Shown here in pieces: positions 32,480 to 43,210 of a DNA stretch of 64,000 nucleotides. Under the pieces are notes generated by a model. That model was not told where the DNA came from, did not search any database, and saw only the letters and a program-made list of their open reading frames with translations. The stretch's first letter is position 1. Each line of letters opens with the position of its first letter. A program made the translations under genes and the position numbers. The DNA comes from Gari tellinella (taxonomy: Eukaryota > Mollusca > Bivalvia > Cardiida > Psammobiidae): assembly GCA_922989275.2 (NCBI GenBank), contig OV277861.1:44741623-44805622 (forward strand). Direction: 5' to 3'.

Positions 32480-32885
32480 TGCTTGAAAGTAATACCGGGT
32501 TGGCCACTTCCAATTACGTTTCAACGTGGCTCAGACACAGAAGGGAACAAGTGGCTATAATAAGGCCCCGCACTGGACACAACAGGCTTAACTCACATAT
32601 GTTTACCAAGATGAAGATAGCCCCCTCCCCTTGTGTACTTGTGGCCTTGAACAGCAAACGACTTGGCATATACTGCAGAGGTGCCCACATCTGGACGAGA
32701 CAAGGAAGCATATGTGGCCAGAGTCGATACCTGTACAGACCAAGCTATATGGACGGATGGAGGAATCTAGGAGGATCACATCGTCAATGGCAGAATCTGG
32801 ACTGGCGTTGTAGACGGTTAACGCCAGTATGTAAGAAAGTAACATGGCTCAGACAAAACATTCTTGAACAACGTCACTTTAACTG
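32480..32885 (+). pseudogene. Decayed LINE 3' coding remnant
   Basis: Two overlapping frames on the plus strand together read like the C-terminus of an I/jockey-type LINE polyprotein: IRPRTGHNRLNSHMFTKMKI, then in another frame CTCGLEQQTTWHILQRCPHL and RKHMWPESIPVQTKLYG. The RTGHNRLN and CxCG...H-LxxCP pattern is typical of the tail after RNase H. At least one frameshift near 32630 and the absence of RT sequence show that it is dead. Confidence 0.65.
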
Positions 32886-32889
32886 TTGA

Positions 32890-34500
32890 TAGTGTAACCA
32901 CGTGTATGTTTGTTTAGAAAATTTATATTTAGTTGCATTCCAAAGAATTTAACCTACTCCATCACATAAGGGTATGTGTCGACGTATCTAAGTGCAGCAG
33001 TTTACCATTGCTTTCCATTAAAGATATTTCTAAGATCTTCAAAGGCATATATTAGAGTTATCACATTCAAATGAATGAAATTATAATGTTTTTGTAACCC
33101 AGGACGCTCTTTATTGTACATATATGTCTAGTTTTCAAACGCCTTTATCCTTACACATGCTTTGGGTTATTTTCTGAGGTACACACTGATCAACATAATT
33201 TAATATGTACATGATACGTAATCGTTTCACTGCGCCATATGGCCATTTTGATGTATGTCGATGCCATGAAACCGAATCCAATCAATTAATCATGAAGCTG
33301 GCACGTTTGGCGTTTAAAAATGCCCCCATTGATTTTTAGACTCATGAAATCAGCCTTTTGGTACAACGGTATGTTTCTTTTCGCGTATTTCCACATGGCG
33401 GAGGTGGATTGGCAGGTTTAATAAATACTAGAAATAATATCATATCTCATGGTATTTGTGAATCAACCGCTTCTATATAAAGACTAAACTCAGCTGTGGG
33501 ACAAGACTTAACACATTGAAGAATCAGAAGATTCAGTTATAGCAGTAATCTACATGTGGCTGGTGGTACATGTTTAATCCACCCGTCAGAGGACAATTTG
33601 TCTGTAGCATTTTTGGCATAATTGAAATAATGTGTTTCTTGCTTGTTTCTGATGCACGCATTTTAGTTTGCAAATGTAATGGCTGCCAATGAAGGGATGA
33701 GCAAGGGCCTTACCGTGTTCTGTCTGCGGATATTGCTATTGAAGTTTCTTTTCAAACATGAAGACAGGCTGATCGACTACCATACCTTGTGACTGGCCTT
33801 GGTTTGTGTTGTTATATGGCTGTACGTAGGACTTCAATTCCTTGCCAAACTATTGAAGAACGGTTAGATGACTCAATGAACTGAGGCAACATGTATAGCA
33901 TGGGTTGTTGAGTATTTATGCGATAATGGCAAAGTAAACAGTCAATAAAGGACCCATTTCAACACCAAGATGTGTACATGTTTCAACAGCATGTGCCCTT
34001 CGCTTTTCTGGAGAATTGCCACATGAAAGAGTATGCTGGCTGTATGTCCTCAAGGCATGACCATGAACAGCCATATCACCATAAAGATGCTTTAAAGACA
34101 AATATGTTTGTACAATATGTTATTATATGACAATAATATATGTCGACAATGTTTTACATTTCATCAATACCATATAGTGGCAATTGATTAGAATTAGATA
34201 ATTTGGCCTACCCAACACCGTCTAATGGCAATTTTAATGTCAGCAATGAATTTATTGACCACAAATTAGCTAGAAATCATGTGTCACACCTAGTTCCAAG
34301 ACAAGAATAATTCCGGGTATTTTCAAAATGGCCGACAAAATGGCTGACGGCAGACATCTTGGATTTTTAGATGTTTTGATTTTCATTTTCCAATGGTTTT
34401 ATGCAATTCCCATACACAAAAGGAAAAATTACCATCATGATTCGAAGAGAAATTCACGTATCATGTCTACTAATAAGTTTATATACTGGGAAATAAGAAG
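32890..34500. other. Gene-free stretch
   Basis: I see no recognisable gene. A 61-codon open frame on the minus strand (34101-33916) reading LYGDMAVHGHALRTYSQH has no family that I recognise. Confidence 0.35.
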
Positions 34501-34916
34501 ATTGAATTCAGAATTCAGGGGCAGATAATCAATACTAATTTTACGAGTCATCCGGCGGCCGTTTAACTTCAAACAAGTATCATTCTGTAGAGAATATTTG
34601 CACCTTTAAAATGATATAGGTCTCATAAATTCTGATTATTTGGGGACCTAGGGTCCAGTCAGCCCTGAAACTAGCTGGCATGCTTTCCGTTTATAAGAAT
34701 TAACATTGAACGTTGGTGGGTGGGGTAAGTAAAATGGCTGTAGAAAAAATTCTGACCACTTTTGAAATTGGCATCCGCATAAAATCTTCATAAAAATGCA
34801 TTACGAATTCGGCAATATAACTGAAAATTTTCTGCATCACCACTTGCAAAAAAAAATTTCCACTGGCCTGGGCGCCCTTACTACATAAAAACTTTGAAAA
34901 ATAACTATTTGATGTG

Positions 34917-34928
34917 TTCCCTTTATTG
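34917..34928 (+). repeat. Target-site duplication, left copy
   Basis: TTCCCTTTATTG, repeated at 37456-37467 and present once in the paralogous empty site at 28448-28556. Confidence 0.9.
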
Positions 34929-34929
34929 A

Positions 34930-37008
34930 AAAAAAACAAAAACTGATGGGAATAACCCCGAGTTCAAGGATGAAGACAATAGTTTTCACGATCTCCCGTT
35001 TTTTAATAAGTCTGCGTCGTCATTTACCCCTCCCGCTGGCCGTGATGTATATTTAGATTTCTATATCAATGCTGTCACTGAAGAAATTTTGCAATCGGAA
35101 TATAAACGCAAACGATATAGTAATATAACAAAAGCTGAGTTGAATTCTCTTAGGGCATTATCACAAAATCAAAATATTGTGATAAAAAAGGCAGATAAAT
35201 CAAATATGATTGTTATAATGAACACTGATGACTATAAAAATGAAGTTTTTAGGCAGCTTAAAAATAACCAATATTACGAGAAATGCACACAAAATCCCAC
35301 GGATGTAGTTGTACGTAGTGTATCTGATTGTATCAAAGACATGGACACCATACTTGAATTCGACACTTTTCCAGCTAACATGCGCACACCATGTTTTTAT
35401 ATTTTACCTAAGACGCACAAAAGTCCGGACAGTGGCTTACCTTTAAAATATCCTGGGAGACCCATTGTGTCAGCGTGTAATTCTCCTACCGAGAATATTT
35501 CCAAGTATATTGACTATGTTTTGAAACCATACATGTTAAACTTACCGTCATATATAAAGGACACCACAGATTTCATCAATAAAGTGAAAGACATTAAATT
35601 AAACAATAACACATATTTAGTTACACTAGATGTATCTTCTGTTTATACGAACATACCCCATAGTGATGGTATAAATGCTTGCAAGTCTTTTTTGCAAAAT
35701 CATAATCAACATGGACGGAACTTATCTACTGACGAAATCGCCCGCCTTATACAAGTTGTACTTGAAAATAATTTCTTTAAGTTTGGAGACGAATACTACC
35801 TACAAAAGATGGGTACAGCGATGGGCAGTTCCATGGCTCCTACTTATGCATCTTTATTTATGGGGAAACTTGAGCAAGACTTTATCAACTCAAGACAGGT
35901 CCAACCATCATTATGGCTTCGATTTCTTGATGACATTTTCATGATTTGGGACAACTCATTAGAGGAATTGGAATCTTTCATCAAAGACTTGAACGATTTC
36001 CATCCAACAATAAAATTTACTTATACCATATCAGAGAGCACTATTCCATTCTTGGATGTTCAAGTTTCAAAGGGTAAGTCCCTTGAAATTGAAACTGACA
36101 TATATATGAAGGAAACCAACAACCACCAGTACCTACACTACACCTCGTGTCATCCAAAACAGTGTAAGGACGGAATTCCCCTAAGCCAGGCGAAGCGTTA
36201 CAGAAGAATAATATCCGATGATGAAAAGTTCAAATCTTCCCTTCATAGTTTACGCAACTTTTTCTTAGAGAGAAACTTCCCAATATCGGTGATAGATAAT
36301 GCCTTTAATAAAATACATGCATCACATATTGAATCTCTGAGACCGTCCATTACGAGTAAAACCAGTGTATTACCGTTTACGGTTGAATATAACCCATCTT
36401 TACCTAATATAGGTAGCACTATTCACCGATATTGGGACCTTCTTAATTTGACCAAAAACAAGGATGTTAATTTTATTCATGACAATTTTAAACCAATTGT
36501 GGCTTATAGACGCTCCAAAAACTTACATGACTATTTGGTTAGTTCTGATTTTAAGAAGAACAGTCAAGATAATTATTCTACGGACAGTTGTAATAGAAAA
36601 CGGTGTTCACATTGTGCTCGGATAAACTCTGGATCCACATTCACCAGTACAGTAACAGGGGAGACATTTTCATTACGACACAATACAAACTGTCAGTCAA
36701 AAAATGTTATATACTTGATAACATGTAAAATGTGTAATATACAGTATGTTGGACAAACAATGCAACCAGTTTCAAGACGTATGAATAGTCACAAATTTGA
36801 TATAACAAACTTTACTGATCCTGCATTTTCTACTCTTGTTGCCGGTCATTTCAATGTAGGCAATCATAGTATGACTGACTTCTCTTTTATGCCAGTTGAT
36901 GTTGTAAATAATAATATTGACCGTTTGTGCAAAGAAACATTCTGGATCCACAAGTTGGACACATTGCATCCAGATGGTCTAAATTCAAAAGTACTATTTA
37001 CAATTTAA
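34930..37008 (+). CDS. Penelope-like RT and GIY-YIG endonuclease, N-terminally truncated
   Basis: It copies element RNA into DNA at a nick made by its own endonuclease. The frame is open over 692 codons with no ATG near its start. Numbering from the TTG at 35089, the reverse-transcriptase domain spans about 20-330, with LDVSSVYTNIPH (180-191), GTAMGSSMAPTYAS (242-254), the catalytic FLDD (279-282) and FLDVQV (321-326). A linker has a cysteine cluster, CNRKRCSHC (501-509). The C-terminal GIY-YIG domain has IYLI (541-544), YVGQT (553-557), paired arginines (563-564) and a candidate catalytic glutamate (616). All key residues appear present. The first part of the usual N-terminus is missing, so this copy is probably not autonomous. 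The cysteine cluster is reminiscent of Neptune-type elements, but I do not assign a clade. Confidence 0.92.
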   Translation, partial: KKTKTDGNNPEFKDEDNSFHDLPFFNKSASSFTPPAGRDVYLDFYINAVTEEILQSEYKRKRYSNITKAELNSLRALSQNQNIVIKKADKSNMIVIMNTDDYKNEVFRQLKNNQYYEKCTQNPTDVVVRSVSDCIKDMDTILEFDTFPANMRTPCFYILPKTHKSPDSGLPLKYPGRPIVSACNSPTENISKYIDYVLKPYMLNLPSYIKDTTDFINKVKDIKLNNNTYLVTLDVSSVYTNIPHSDGINACKSFLQNHNQHGRNLSTDEIARLIQVVLENNFFKFGDEYYLQKMGTAMGSSMAPTYASLFMGKLEQDFINSRQVQPSLWLRFLDDIFMIWDNSLEELESFIKDLNDFHPTIKFTYTISESTIPFLDVQVSKGKSLEIETDIYMKETNNHQYLHYTSCHPKQCKDGIPLSQAKRYRRIISDDEKFKSSLHSLRNFFLERNFPISVIDNAFNKIHASHIESLRPSITSKTSVLPFTVEYNPSLPNIGSTIHRYWDLLNLTKNKDVNFIHDNFKPIVAYRRSKNLHDYLVSSDFKKNSQDNYSTDSCNRKRCSHCARINSGSTFTSTVTGETFSLRHNTNCQSKNVIYLITCKMCNIQYVGQTMQPVSRRMNSHKFDITNFTDPAFSTLVAGHFNVGNHSMTDFSFMPVDVVNNNIDRLCKETFWIHKLDTLHPDGLNSKVLFTI

Positions 37009-37368
37009 AAGTGTACGTAAGATAACGTGTTTAGTACTGTTACGTTTTTTCCTATTTATGTTTTTTATATTATATTGCTATAGGAAATCTTTAGTATTAC
37101 ATATCCGTACAGTACTTCACTATCTTATCTAGTTCCATGCTTGATTGGCTTTTGAGTTGAGTCTGAGATCGATCTTGAGCTTTTGATTGGTCATATTTGA
37201 GATCGGTCGTGAGCTTGAGATGGATCTCGGACTCATCTCGTTTTGCTTTAAAAGCGTGGGACCTTTTGTAAATTTTGTACTTTTCTGTTTTTCCGCAAAA
37301 CAACGTAACGTCATTGTGCGACGTTATACTGAACGTTGCTATGTGACGTCACGTCCGTTGTTTTTATA

Positions 37369-37409
37369 TTTTATCCTGATGAAGGCGTAAGCCGAAACGT
37401 CGATAAAGA
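37369..37409 (+). ncRNA. Candidate type I hammerhead ribozyme of the Penelope element
   Basis: The order is TTTTATC (37369-37375), CTGATGA (37376-37382), an A, GGC-GTAA-GCC (37384-37393), GAAA (37394-37397), CGTC (37398-37401), GATAAAG (37402-37408). Stem I pairs TTTTATC with GATAAAG over seven pairs including one G-U. Stem II is GGC/GCC with a GTAA loop. Stem III is minimal (palindromic ACGT), as reported for Penelope-like hammerheads, which may need to dimerise. The predicted cut is after GTC at 37401. The extra A between GATGA and stem II departs from the textbook core. Confidence 0.75.
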
Positions 37410-37455
37410 TGAAATAAGTTGAAATTACGTGTTGTTTGTTGACTATTTTTACATA

Positions 37456-37467
37456 TTCCCTTTATTG
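37456..37467 (+). repeat. Target-site duplication, right copy
   Basis: TTCCCTTTATTG, followed by host sequence that continues as in the empty paralog at 28448-28556. Confidence 0.9.
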
Positions 37468-37499
37468 AGGAATAATATGTTGTTTCCATGTTTTTATTG

Positions 37500-37730
37500 G
37501 TACTTGCTCCTATTATTTTCTATTTTGTGAAAACATATGAAAAATCCAACATTTAAGGTGACATGACTGAGGACAATTTTTGATGTAGAAAACTGTCCTT
37601 GGGACTTGCTTTGGCATAATACATGTAAAATGACCCGGGAGGTTAATTTTCTGAGTCGAAAAACGTCCCGGGGTCACAATTCTGAGTGGTGGGGACACTT
37701 TTCGTCATTACACCGGCCGGTATAGGATAG
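37500..37730. repeat. CCGGTGTAATGAC-type repeat
   Basis: It contains AAAATGACCCGGGAGG, GAAAAACGTCCCGGGGTC and CATTACACCGGCCGG. It is inverted relative to 48775-48985 and distantly like 2600-2766. Confidence 0.6.
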
Positions 37731-37924
37731 GCGAAAGCCGGATGGAGACGGCCTTTCCCGACCTCTGACACGCTTGTATACGTTTGTATATTTGGTCAAG
37801 CTTTCTCGGGTCCGATCGACGTGTAAGGTGCCCGGAATCGACCGATTTTAAATCGATGTCGTTTCGATGACCGTCGTTGAAACTAGCTTTTAACTCCACT
37901 TTAAAATCAAACCGAGGCCAATAA

Positions 37925-38125
37925 TTCTGAGTTCATACTATGTTAACAGTATTTCAGTCATATCGCGACATAAAGCTAATTGCAGATGGGAGAAGAAACC
38001 GGATGCACGTCATAAACTGTATCAGGTAACAATTTGCATCTGGGTAAAAGAACCGAATTTCCGATAGCCAGCTTGAAGGCTTCTCCAAATGAAAAAGCCC
38101 AAGTGTTCAGATTAGGATTCAAACC
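37925..38125 (-). repeat. tRNA-derived SINE family 2, diverged
   Basis: This is the minus-strand relative of 59090-59375: it shares ACAGTATTTCAGTCATATCG, AGCTAATTGCAG and the tRNA-like B-box relic GATTAGGATTCAAACC. It is more diverged than the other two copies. Confidence 0.6.
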
Positions 38126-38419
38126 AACAGCAGTAAGGACCTAAGTGAGTATAAGTCATAGTAACTATGAGCAATGGACCACGGCCACGGGTCCCATCCC
38201 TCCCTATCCCGTTAAGAATACCAACAATCTACCAGCATTCGGTCGGCAATATGTCGGTCGTTGGCCTATTATGCCTCAAAGGAAGCCGAGAACTAAGCAT
38301 AAACTCAACGGAACTTAAGTTTGATCATGGGATAAAAAGGCCTGCACTTATCCACAGATAGTTCTTCGGATTTAGGTCGGCTGTTTAAGAGCATTTTTGA
38401 TCAAATCATAAAAACTGCA

Positions 38420-38650
38420 TGTTAAAGGGTGGATAACACAGTTTTAGCGCACCCACTTCTTAACAATGCATCCCGAGTTCGATCCCGGGTCGTGACAGTA
38501 CGTGAGAGGGTCGCCTGTCCGAAGACGTTGGTTTTCCCTAGTACTCTAGTGTCATCCCACAATACGACGCAATACACCATCTTTTGCGCTATGGAAAGTG
38601 ATTTGCCTAAGTTGTTAGAACTTGTTTCATAAAGAAATGTTAAACGGAAT
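38420..38650 (+). repeat. tRNA-derived SINE family 3
   Basis: The head contains AGTTCGATCCCGGG (B box) and is followed by GAGAGGGTCGCCTGTCCGAA, GACGTTGGTTTTCCC and CTTGTTTCATAAAGAAATGTT, a body I associate with molluscan SINEs. The A box is weak. Confidence 0.55.
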
Positions 38651-38862
38651 GTGATGTGTGAAGAATCCGTAGGTACCAACAGGTCGTTAAAAAGGGGGTA
38701 CGGAAATCTCACACTGCCATTGTGTGACATATTCGTACGAAATCTTCACACATTGGTCACACGAGTGGAAGAATTCGTACGAATTCTTCACACGTCTGAT
38801 TACGGTGTGAAGAATTCGTAGTGTGAAGACTTCGGCTCAACAACGCGGTCCTTCATAATCCG
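38650..38862. repeat. ACGAATTC palindromic repeat, inverted copy
   Basis: It contains GAATTCGTACGAATTC and GGTGTGAAGAATTCGTAGTG, inverted relative to 27370-27610. Confidence 0.7.
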
Positions 38863-38871
38863 TTTTAACTA

Positions 38872-39063
38872 TACAGTCGAACTTCAATATCTCGAACTCG
38901 TTTAACTCGAGCTATCCGATAGATCGACATATGAAGTGCATTATTTCATGCTCGGTTAAGTCGAACATACCCATATTTTAAAGTTAAAAAGTGGCTACGT
39001 TTTCACTTTGAAATACGAGTATGTTCGACAAAAGCGACTTCGAGATATCGAAGTTCGACTGTA
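38872..39063. mobile_element. MITE family D
   Basis: The ends are TACAGTCGAACTTCAATATC and GATATCGAAGTTCGACTGTA. It has the same internal boxes as 3217-3414. Confidence 0.85.
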
Positions 39064-39196
39064 TCTACATTTTCCAATGTCTTCTGATGATGATTTGATA
39101 TTTTTATTTCGTTTTTCAAACAATAATACATGTATACTGGATTATTTACAAATTATTCTTCAAAGACAGGTACGCAACCAAATACTTAACTCATTT

Positions 39197-39410
39197 GTGC
39201 CCACGATCCCATATATGGGACATAGGTAAACAGTGTAGACTTTGATCAGACGCCGCATTATGCGGCGTCTGATCAGAGTCTACACTGTTTGCTGATAGGA
39301 ATTTCAATATAAAACAAAATGAAAATGAAAATTTTGACCAGGCATCCCTTTAATAAAAAATGGACTAATCCAATATATAAAACATGGAAGAGTCCACTGG
39401 GCGTAAATGG
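39197..39410. mobile_element. Fold-back element family F
   Basis: It contains GATCCCATATATGGGACATAG, the core hairpin at 39226-39292, AATTTCAATATAAAACAAAAT and CCAATATATAAAACATGG. Confidence 0.8.
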
Positions 39411-39817
39411 GTTAAGTTCTGTTGGCTTTGAATCTGTCACTGCCAACTTTGTTTTTAGATGTTTACCCCTTCACTGTTTCAATGTCGTCTGCTTCAATTT
39501 TTGTTGTCTACAATGTCGTTACAAAGTTAAAAAAAAATAGGCAGTATGACTGAAGAAATTTCATAACGAGTGTCAAACGTTTGGATCCTGATCAGACGCC
39601 GCGTTACGCGCGTTTAAGCGTCATTGGGAGCGAAATGGTTAAATGGCCCTTGTGAATAATGTTCACTTTTAAAGAACATATTTATACACTTTCATACTTA
39701 ACCTGGACCTTTATTAGAAATACACATGGGAATCTCAGGTAAATTAAGGCAGTGAACATGAACCTTAAAATTTAAAGCAAACAACGCCATATACACGTGA
39801 AAAAGGTTTGTATAATG

Positions 39818-40140
39818 TACAGTGCTCCCTCTCTACAGCAACACCCAATGGGAGACAAATAATGTGTGTGTTGTTCGGAGGGGGTTGTTATAGGGAGGGG
39901 ACATTTAAACTTGCATTTTATTTGCAAACAGCTTGCATCCAGATCAGGCGCCGCGTGACGCGGCGTCTGGTCTGGATTCAAGCTCTTTGTCACTCGTCAT
40001 TATATTCCTTGTCAAAATGACCACTGATATTTAACGTTGAGAAAAGACGACAGACGTCAACGGTTAACTCCGATAATAAACGAGCATGCTGCCTCATGCA
40101 ATGGTCCTCATCGAAACTCCGCCCTGCCAGGTTAATTGAA
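39818..40140. mobile_element. MITE family B, right end variant
   Basis: It begins TACAGTGCTCCCTCTCTAC. The hairpin is at 39922-39994. The right part (CGATAATAAACGAGC...CTCCGCCCTGCCAGG) is shared with 14131-14222 and 49236-49325, not with the standard family-B end, suggesting a composite. Confidence 0.65.
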
Positions 40141-40378
40141 TTAAGCTACGTATATATATATAGCGGACAACAAAACGTCGAGTCTGGAGGGACAAAGTCT
40201 TCAAGTTAGTTACTGGCAGAGGGATCTACCATTATAAGAGCGATTCTTTAATATGGACAGCAAACAGAGTGGTGAGAAAATGTGAGATTTAAACATAGCA
40301 TTCATACTAAGTACATGTAGCTTAATGGCTTGGGCAACTTGATCTTTTTCTCGGCCAGGAATAATCGTCATGTACTCT

Positions 40379-40608
40379 AGGGCCCGCTTTTTGAAACGTC
40401 ATACGCCAAAAACGGTCGTAAGTCAAAACTTTACAATACATCTAATTTCTGAGTCCTCTTATCCTGTCTTGTAATATCTCTTTGGACTTTTCTTTTCAAG
40501 ACGATTCCAAAGATATGTCACAAGACAGGATTAGATCGAGAAATAATAATTGATGATTTTATGACTTAAGACCTTTTCTGTCGTACGACGTTTCATAAAA
40601 CGGGTCCT
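40379..40608. mobile_element. MITE family H (GGGCCCGTTTTATAAAAC ends)
   Basis: Left AGGGCCCGCTTTTTGAAACG and right CGTTTCATAAAACGGGTCC are inverted. Inner CGCCAAAAACGGTCGTAAGTC and ACTTAAGACC also pair. Other copies are at 57593-57831 and 59858-60101. Confidence 0.8.
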
Positions 40609-40638
40609 AGATCCTGAACAAACTGTTTATAGTATAAA

Positions 40639-40887
40639 ACAGTGGAGAATCTGTTATTCTTTCCCGTTTAAACGCAAACGTACGCAAACGCAAAGCGCTA
40701 AAACGTAGAAAAGAACAACTTTTGGTCAATTCTGATATTTCATGTTTATCTTGGTGGCATACAGTTTGGAGCCTGATCAGACGCCGGGTTGCCCGGCGTC
40801 TGATCTGGCTCCAAACTGTTTGCACTGCAAATAATAGTTTTAGCGTAAACGCGTTTATTGGGAAAGAATAACATATTCTCCACTGTA
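40639..40887. mobile_element. MITE family A
   Basis: The ends are ACAGTGGAGAATCTG and ATATTCTCCACTGTA. The hairpin is at 40755-40822. Confidence 0.9.
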
Positions 40888-40915
40888 TAATACGTACGAG
40901 TGCTACTTAGAGTTA

Positions 40916-41280
40916 TACAGCGCTCCATTTCTACAACGACACCCAATGGGAGACAACAATTATGTGCGTTGTTCGGAGGGTGTCGTTAAAGAGAGGGACA
41001 TTGGTTTAAATTTGCAAACAGCTTGAATCTAGATCAGACGCCGCCTAACGCGGCGCCTGATCTGGATTCAAGCTGTTTGTCACCAGTAATTAAGGGTTTT
41101 TTTTCTGTCAAAATGTCAAATATTAAAATTTGAGAAAAAGAGCAGACGACAACTTTAAGCAGAGCATATTGAAGTATTGCAAGCGTAAGACATACTTTTC
41201 CTGTTTAGGGAACTGCGATAAGGGTCGTTGTAAGGAGGGAGTAATTGTTGGGATGGCCGTTGTAGAGAGGGAGGACTGTA
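40916..41280. mobile_element. MITE family B
   Basis: The ends are TACAGCGCTCCATTTCTAC and GTAGAGAGGGAGGACTGTA. The hairpin is at 41015-41085. Confidence 0.85.
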
Positions 41281-41828
41281 GCTTATTTGGTGGCTGTGGA
41301 AACAAACTTTTACTCAAATATCTCTTTTACTACAACATCTTTGCACATAATTAAAGACCTACAATACCGAACAGAAAATACCGTCTGTCCGTTGTTACCG
41401 TTGGTAAAGTGTAAAAAGGGCCTATGTCATTAAACCCATATGGTAATATATATATATATGTAAATATACTGACGAGAAAAAGAAACAACACAACGAAAAA
41501 TTGCAATTTTTTTAGTTCTGAAATTTTCGACACCAAACTTGGTCTTTAATATCAGTGTGTCATGACGCGCCAGAAAAGGTGTCAAACTGTTCAAGCTTTG
41601 GCCCAAACCTCCTTGGGTATGGCTTGCCACACGATTTGCACGTGCGTCTCGTGCGCTTTTGTCGTGAGCTGTTTTCGGTCAAAAGATGGACATGATGCTT
41701 ACAAATGGAAATTCACAAAATCATAAGGAACTTTAGATCATTAAAAATGCCACCAAAAAATTACAAAGAAATAGCGCTTGCTTTAGGAATGTTGTTAGAC
41801 GGAGTTTCGCAAGATGAGCTCTCCAGGG

Positions 41829-42396
41829 CTGTTATTTCTCCGCATTTTTCCTAAATCTTCGGATTTTTTTCTAGTACATGGTAGCTTAAAGACATTAAGC
41901 CAGTCCATTCATTGATTCACCCCCATTGTATTCAATAGGTGTCAAAATACAGGTAGATCATGACAAAATTGTGGAGGTAACGGTTCAGCTATCTGAAGCT
42001 TTGAATAGAGGCCCTTACATAATAGATCTCAATCGGTTTTTCAATGGGGTTTTAACCAAGTTATCAAGTAATATGTGCGGGCCTCACATGAGACGCCTGA
42101 ATGATTCCTTGTCTAGACGCTAGCCGAATAAGTGCATGGGCTCCTTGATTTGACTCAAACTTTCTATGATACTAGGTGTTACCACCCAAGAATGGTCATG
42201 TAATGTATTTAAAGCAGGCTGAAAGTAAAGCAGAATGCGAATGAAGGCGCATTCTGCTTTACTTACAGCCTGCTTTAAGTAGCCACGTGTCAACAAAACA
42301 AGAAGCAGGCTATGGGATAAAGGTACGATTCGTAAAATCGCATCTGAAAATTTGAGAAATCTTAGGATTTTTACTATCAACTTATGGCAGCCCTGG
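41829..42396. mobile_element. GGCAGCCCTG-ended MITE with an internal insert
   Basis: The ends are CCAGGGCTGTTATTTCTCCG and CTTATGGCAGCCCTGG. The GCAGAATGCG hairpin is at about 42208-42278. Between the left half (to about 41890) and the hairpin are about 300 bases of unrelated sequence. Confidence 0.65.
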
Positions 42397-42399
42397 CTT

Positions 42400-43070
42400 T
42401 CAAGACGCTTAAAGCCATTATAAGTCGTTTGCAGTTTAAAAAAAACATGATTTTGCATAGATTGATGATATACCTATACCAACTCACCAACTCTGACAAA
42501 AAAATAACAATTATTTTCCCTTCGTAATAAAAAAGTTTTATTCATAACTTCTATTAGTATATACAGTTTACACTTCTAAGGGACACTTTTTCGAAGGGTG
42601 ATTTCAAGTTATTCAACAGCCTATATTTCACGACTCCGTAAAGCCTCATCGTTAAACTATCGCATACCATAGAAGTTTACATTTTGACCGAACGAGGCCC
42701 TGACTGGGGTTCGTTAAATGTATTAACCGACCATTATGTAATTTGCGAACCTGATCGGACACCGAAGCCATTTCGTATCTGAATAGGATCCAAACCACGT
42801 GTCACTCATATGAAAGTTTTATCAACAAAACGCAAAATATTTAACTAAATGTGATAAGTAGCAGAAGAGACATGCTCATACCAGACGATCTACACAAACT
42901 TACCATTATCAAGTTTTCAACAGAATGTTTCCAGAGCAGTTCGAAAATCTTTATTATTTTATCGTTTAAAGGAAACGAAACGTAGCGTAAAAACGTACAT
43001 GTACTGCAACAGAACTCCAACATATTATTAGGGATCCAGATAAGGATAATGTTTCAAAACTATTTTTTTT
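42400..43070. other. Gene-free stretch
   Basis: Only a decayed cassette-1 hairpin (42735-42815) is visible. Confidence 0.4.
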
Positions 43071-43074
43071 TGTT

Positions 43075-43210
43075 TCTGAACGAAGTCCTATGGTGTGAGT
43101 ACTCATTAGAAACATCTCTTCGAGACGATTCTAATGAGTAGTCACACCATAGGAATTGATGCTGAGACGAGTGAGAAAATGTTGGACTTGTTCAATTTAC
43201 TCTCTGTAGG
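43075..43210. mobile_element. Fold-back element family E
   Basis: The core hairpin at 43088-43152 has arms CCTATGGTGTGA and complement, with a CTCTTCGAGACG tip. Confidence 0.7.

Larger units (their letters stand above)
34929..37455 (+). mobile_element. Penelope-like retroelement, 5'-truncated, young insertion
   Basis: It is bounded by a 12-bp TTCCCTTTATTG duplication. The first bases are A-rich (AAAAAAAAACAAAAACTG). The coding frame is open from 34930 with the nearest stop (TGA, 34927-34929) straddling the junction, so the element is truncated inside its ORF. The 3' part after the ORF is 447 bp and contains a hammerhead-like motif at 37369-37409. The intact frame and matching flanks point to a fairly recent insertion. 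Confidence 0.9.

Noticed and set aside
32443..32889. A 148-residue plus-strand gene
   Set aside because: Only parts resemble a LINE tail, and the matching text switches frame near 32630, so it is a decayed remnant.
37341..37400. Alternative hammerhead layout using the upstream GACGTC as cleavage site
   Set aside because: Stem III would pair well but the bases beside CTGATGA cannot form stem I. The type I layout with GATAAAG fits better.
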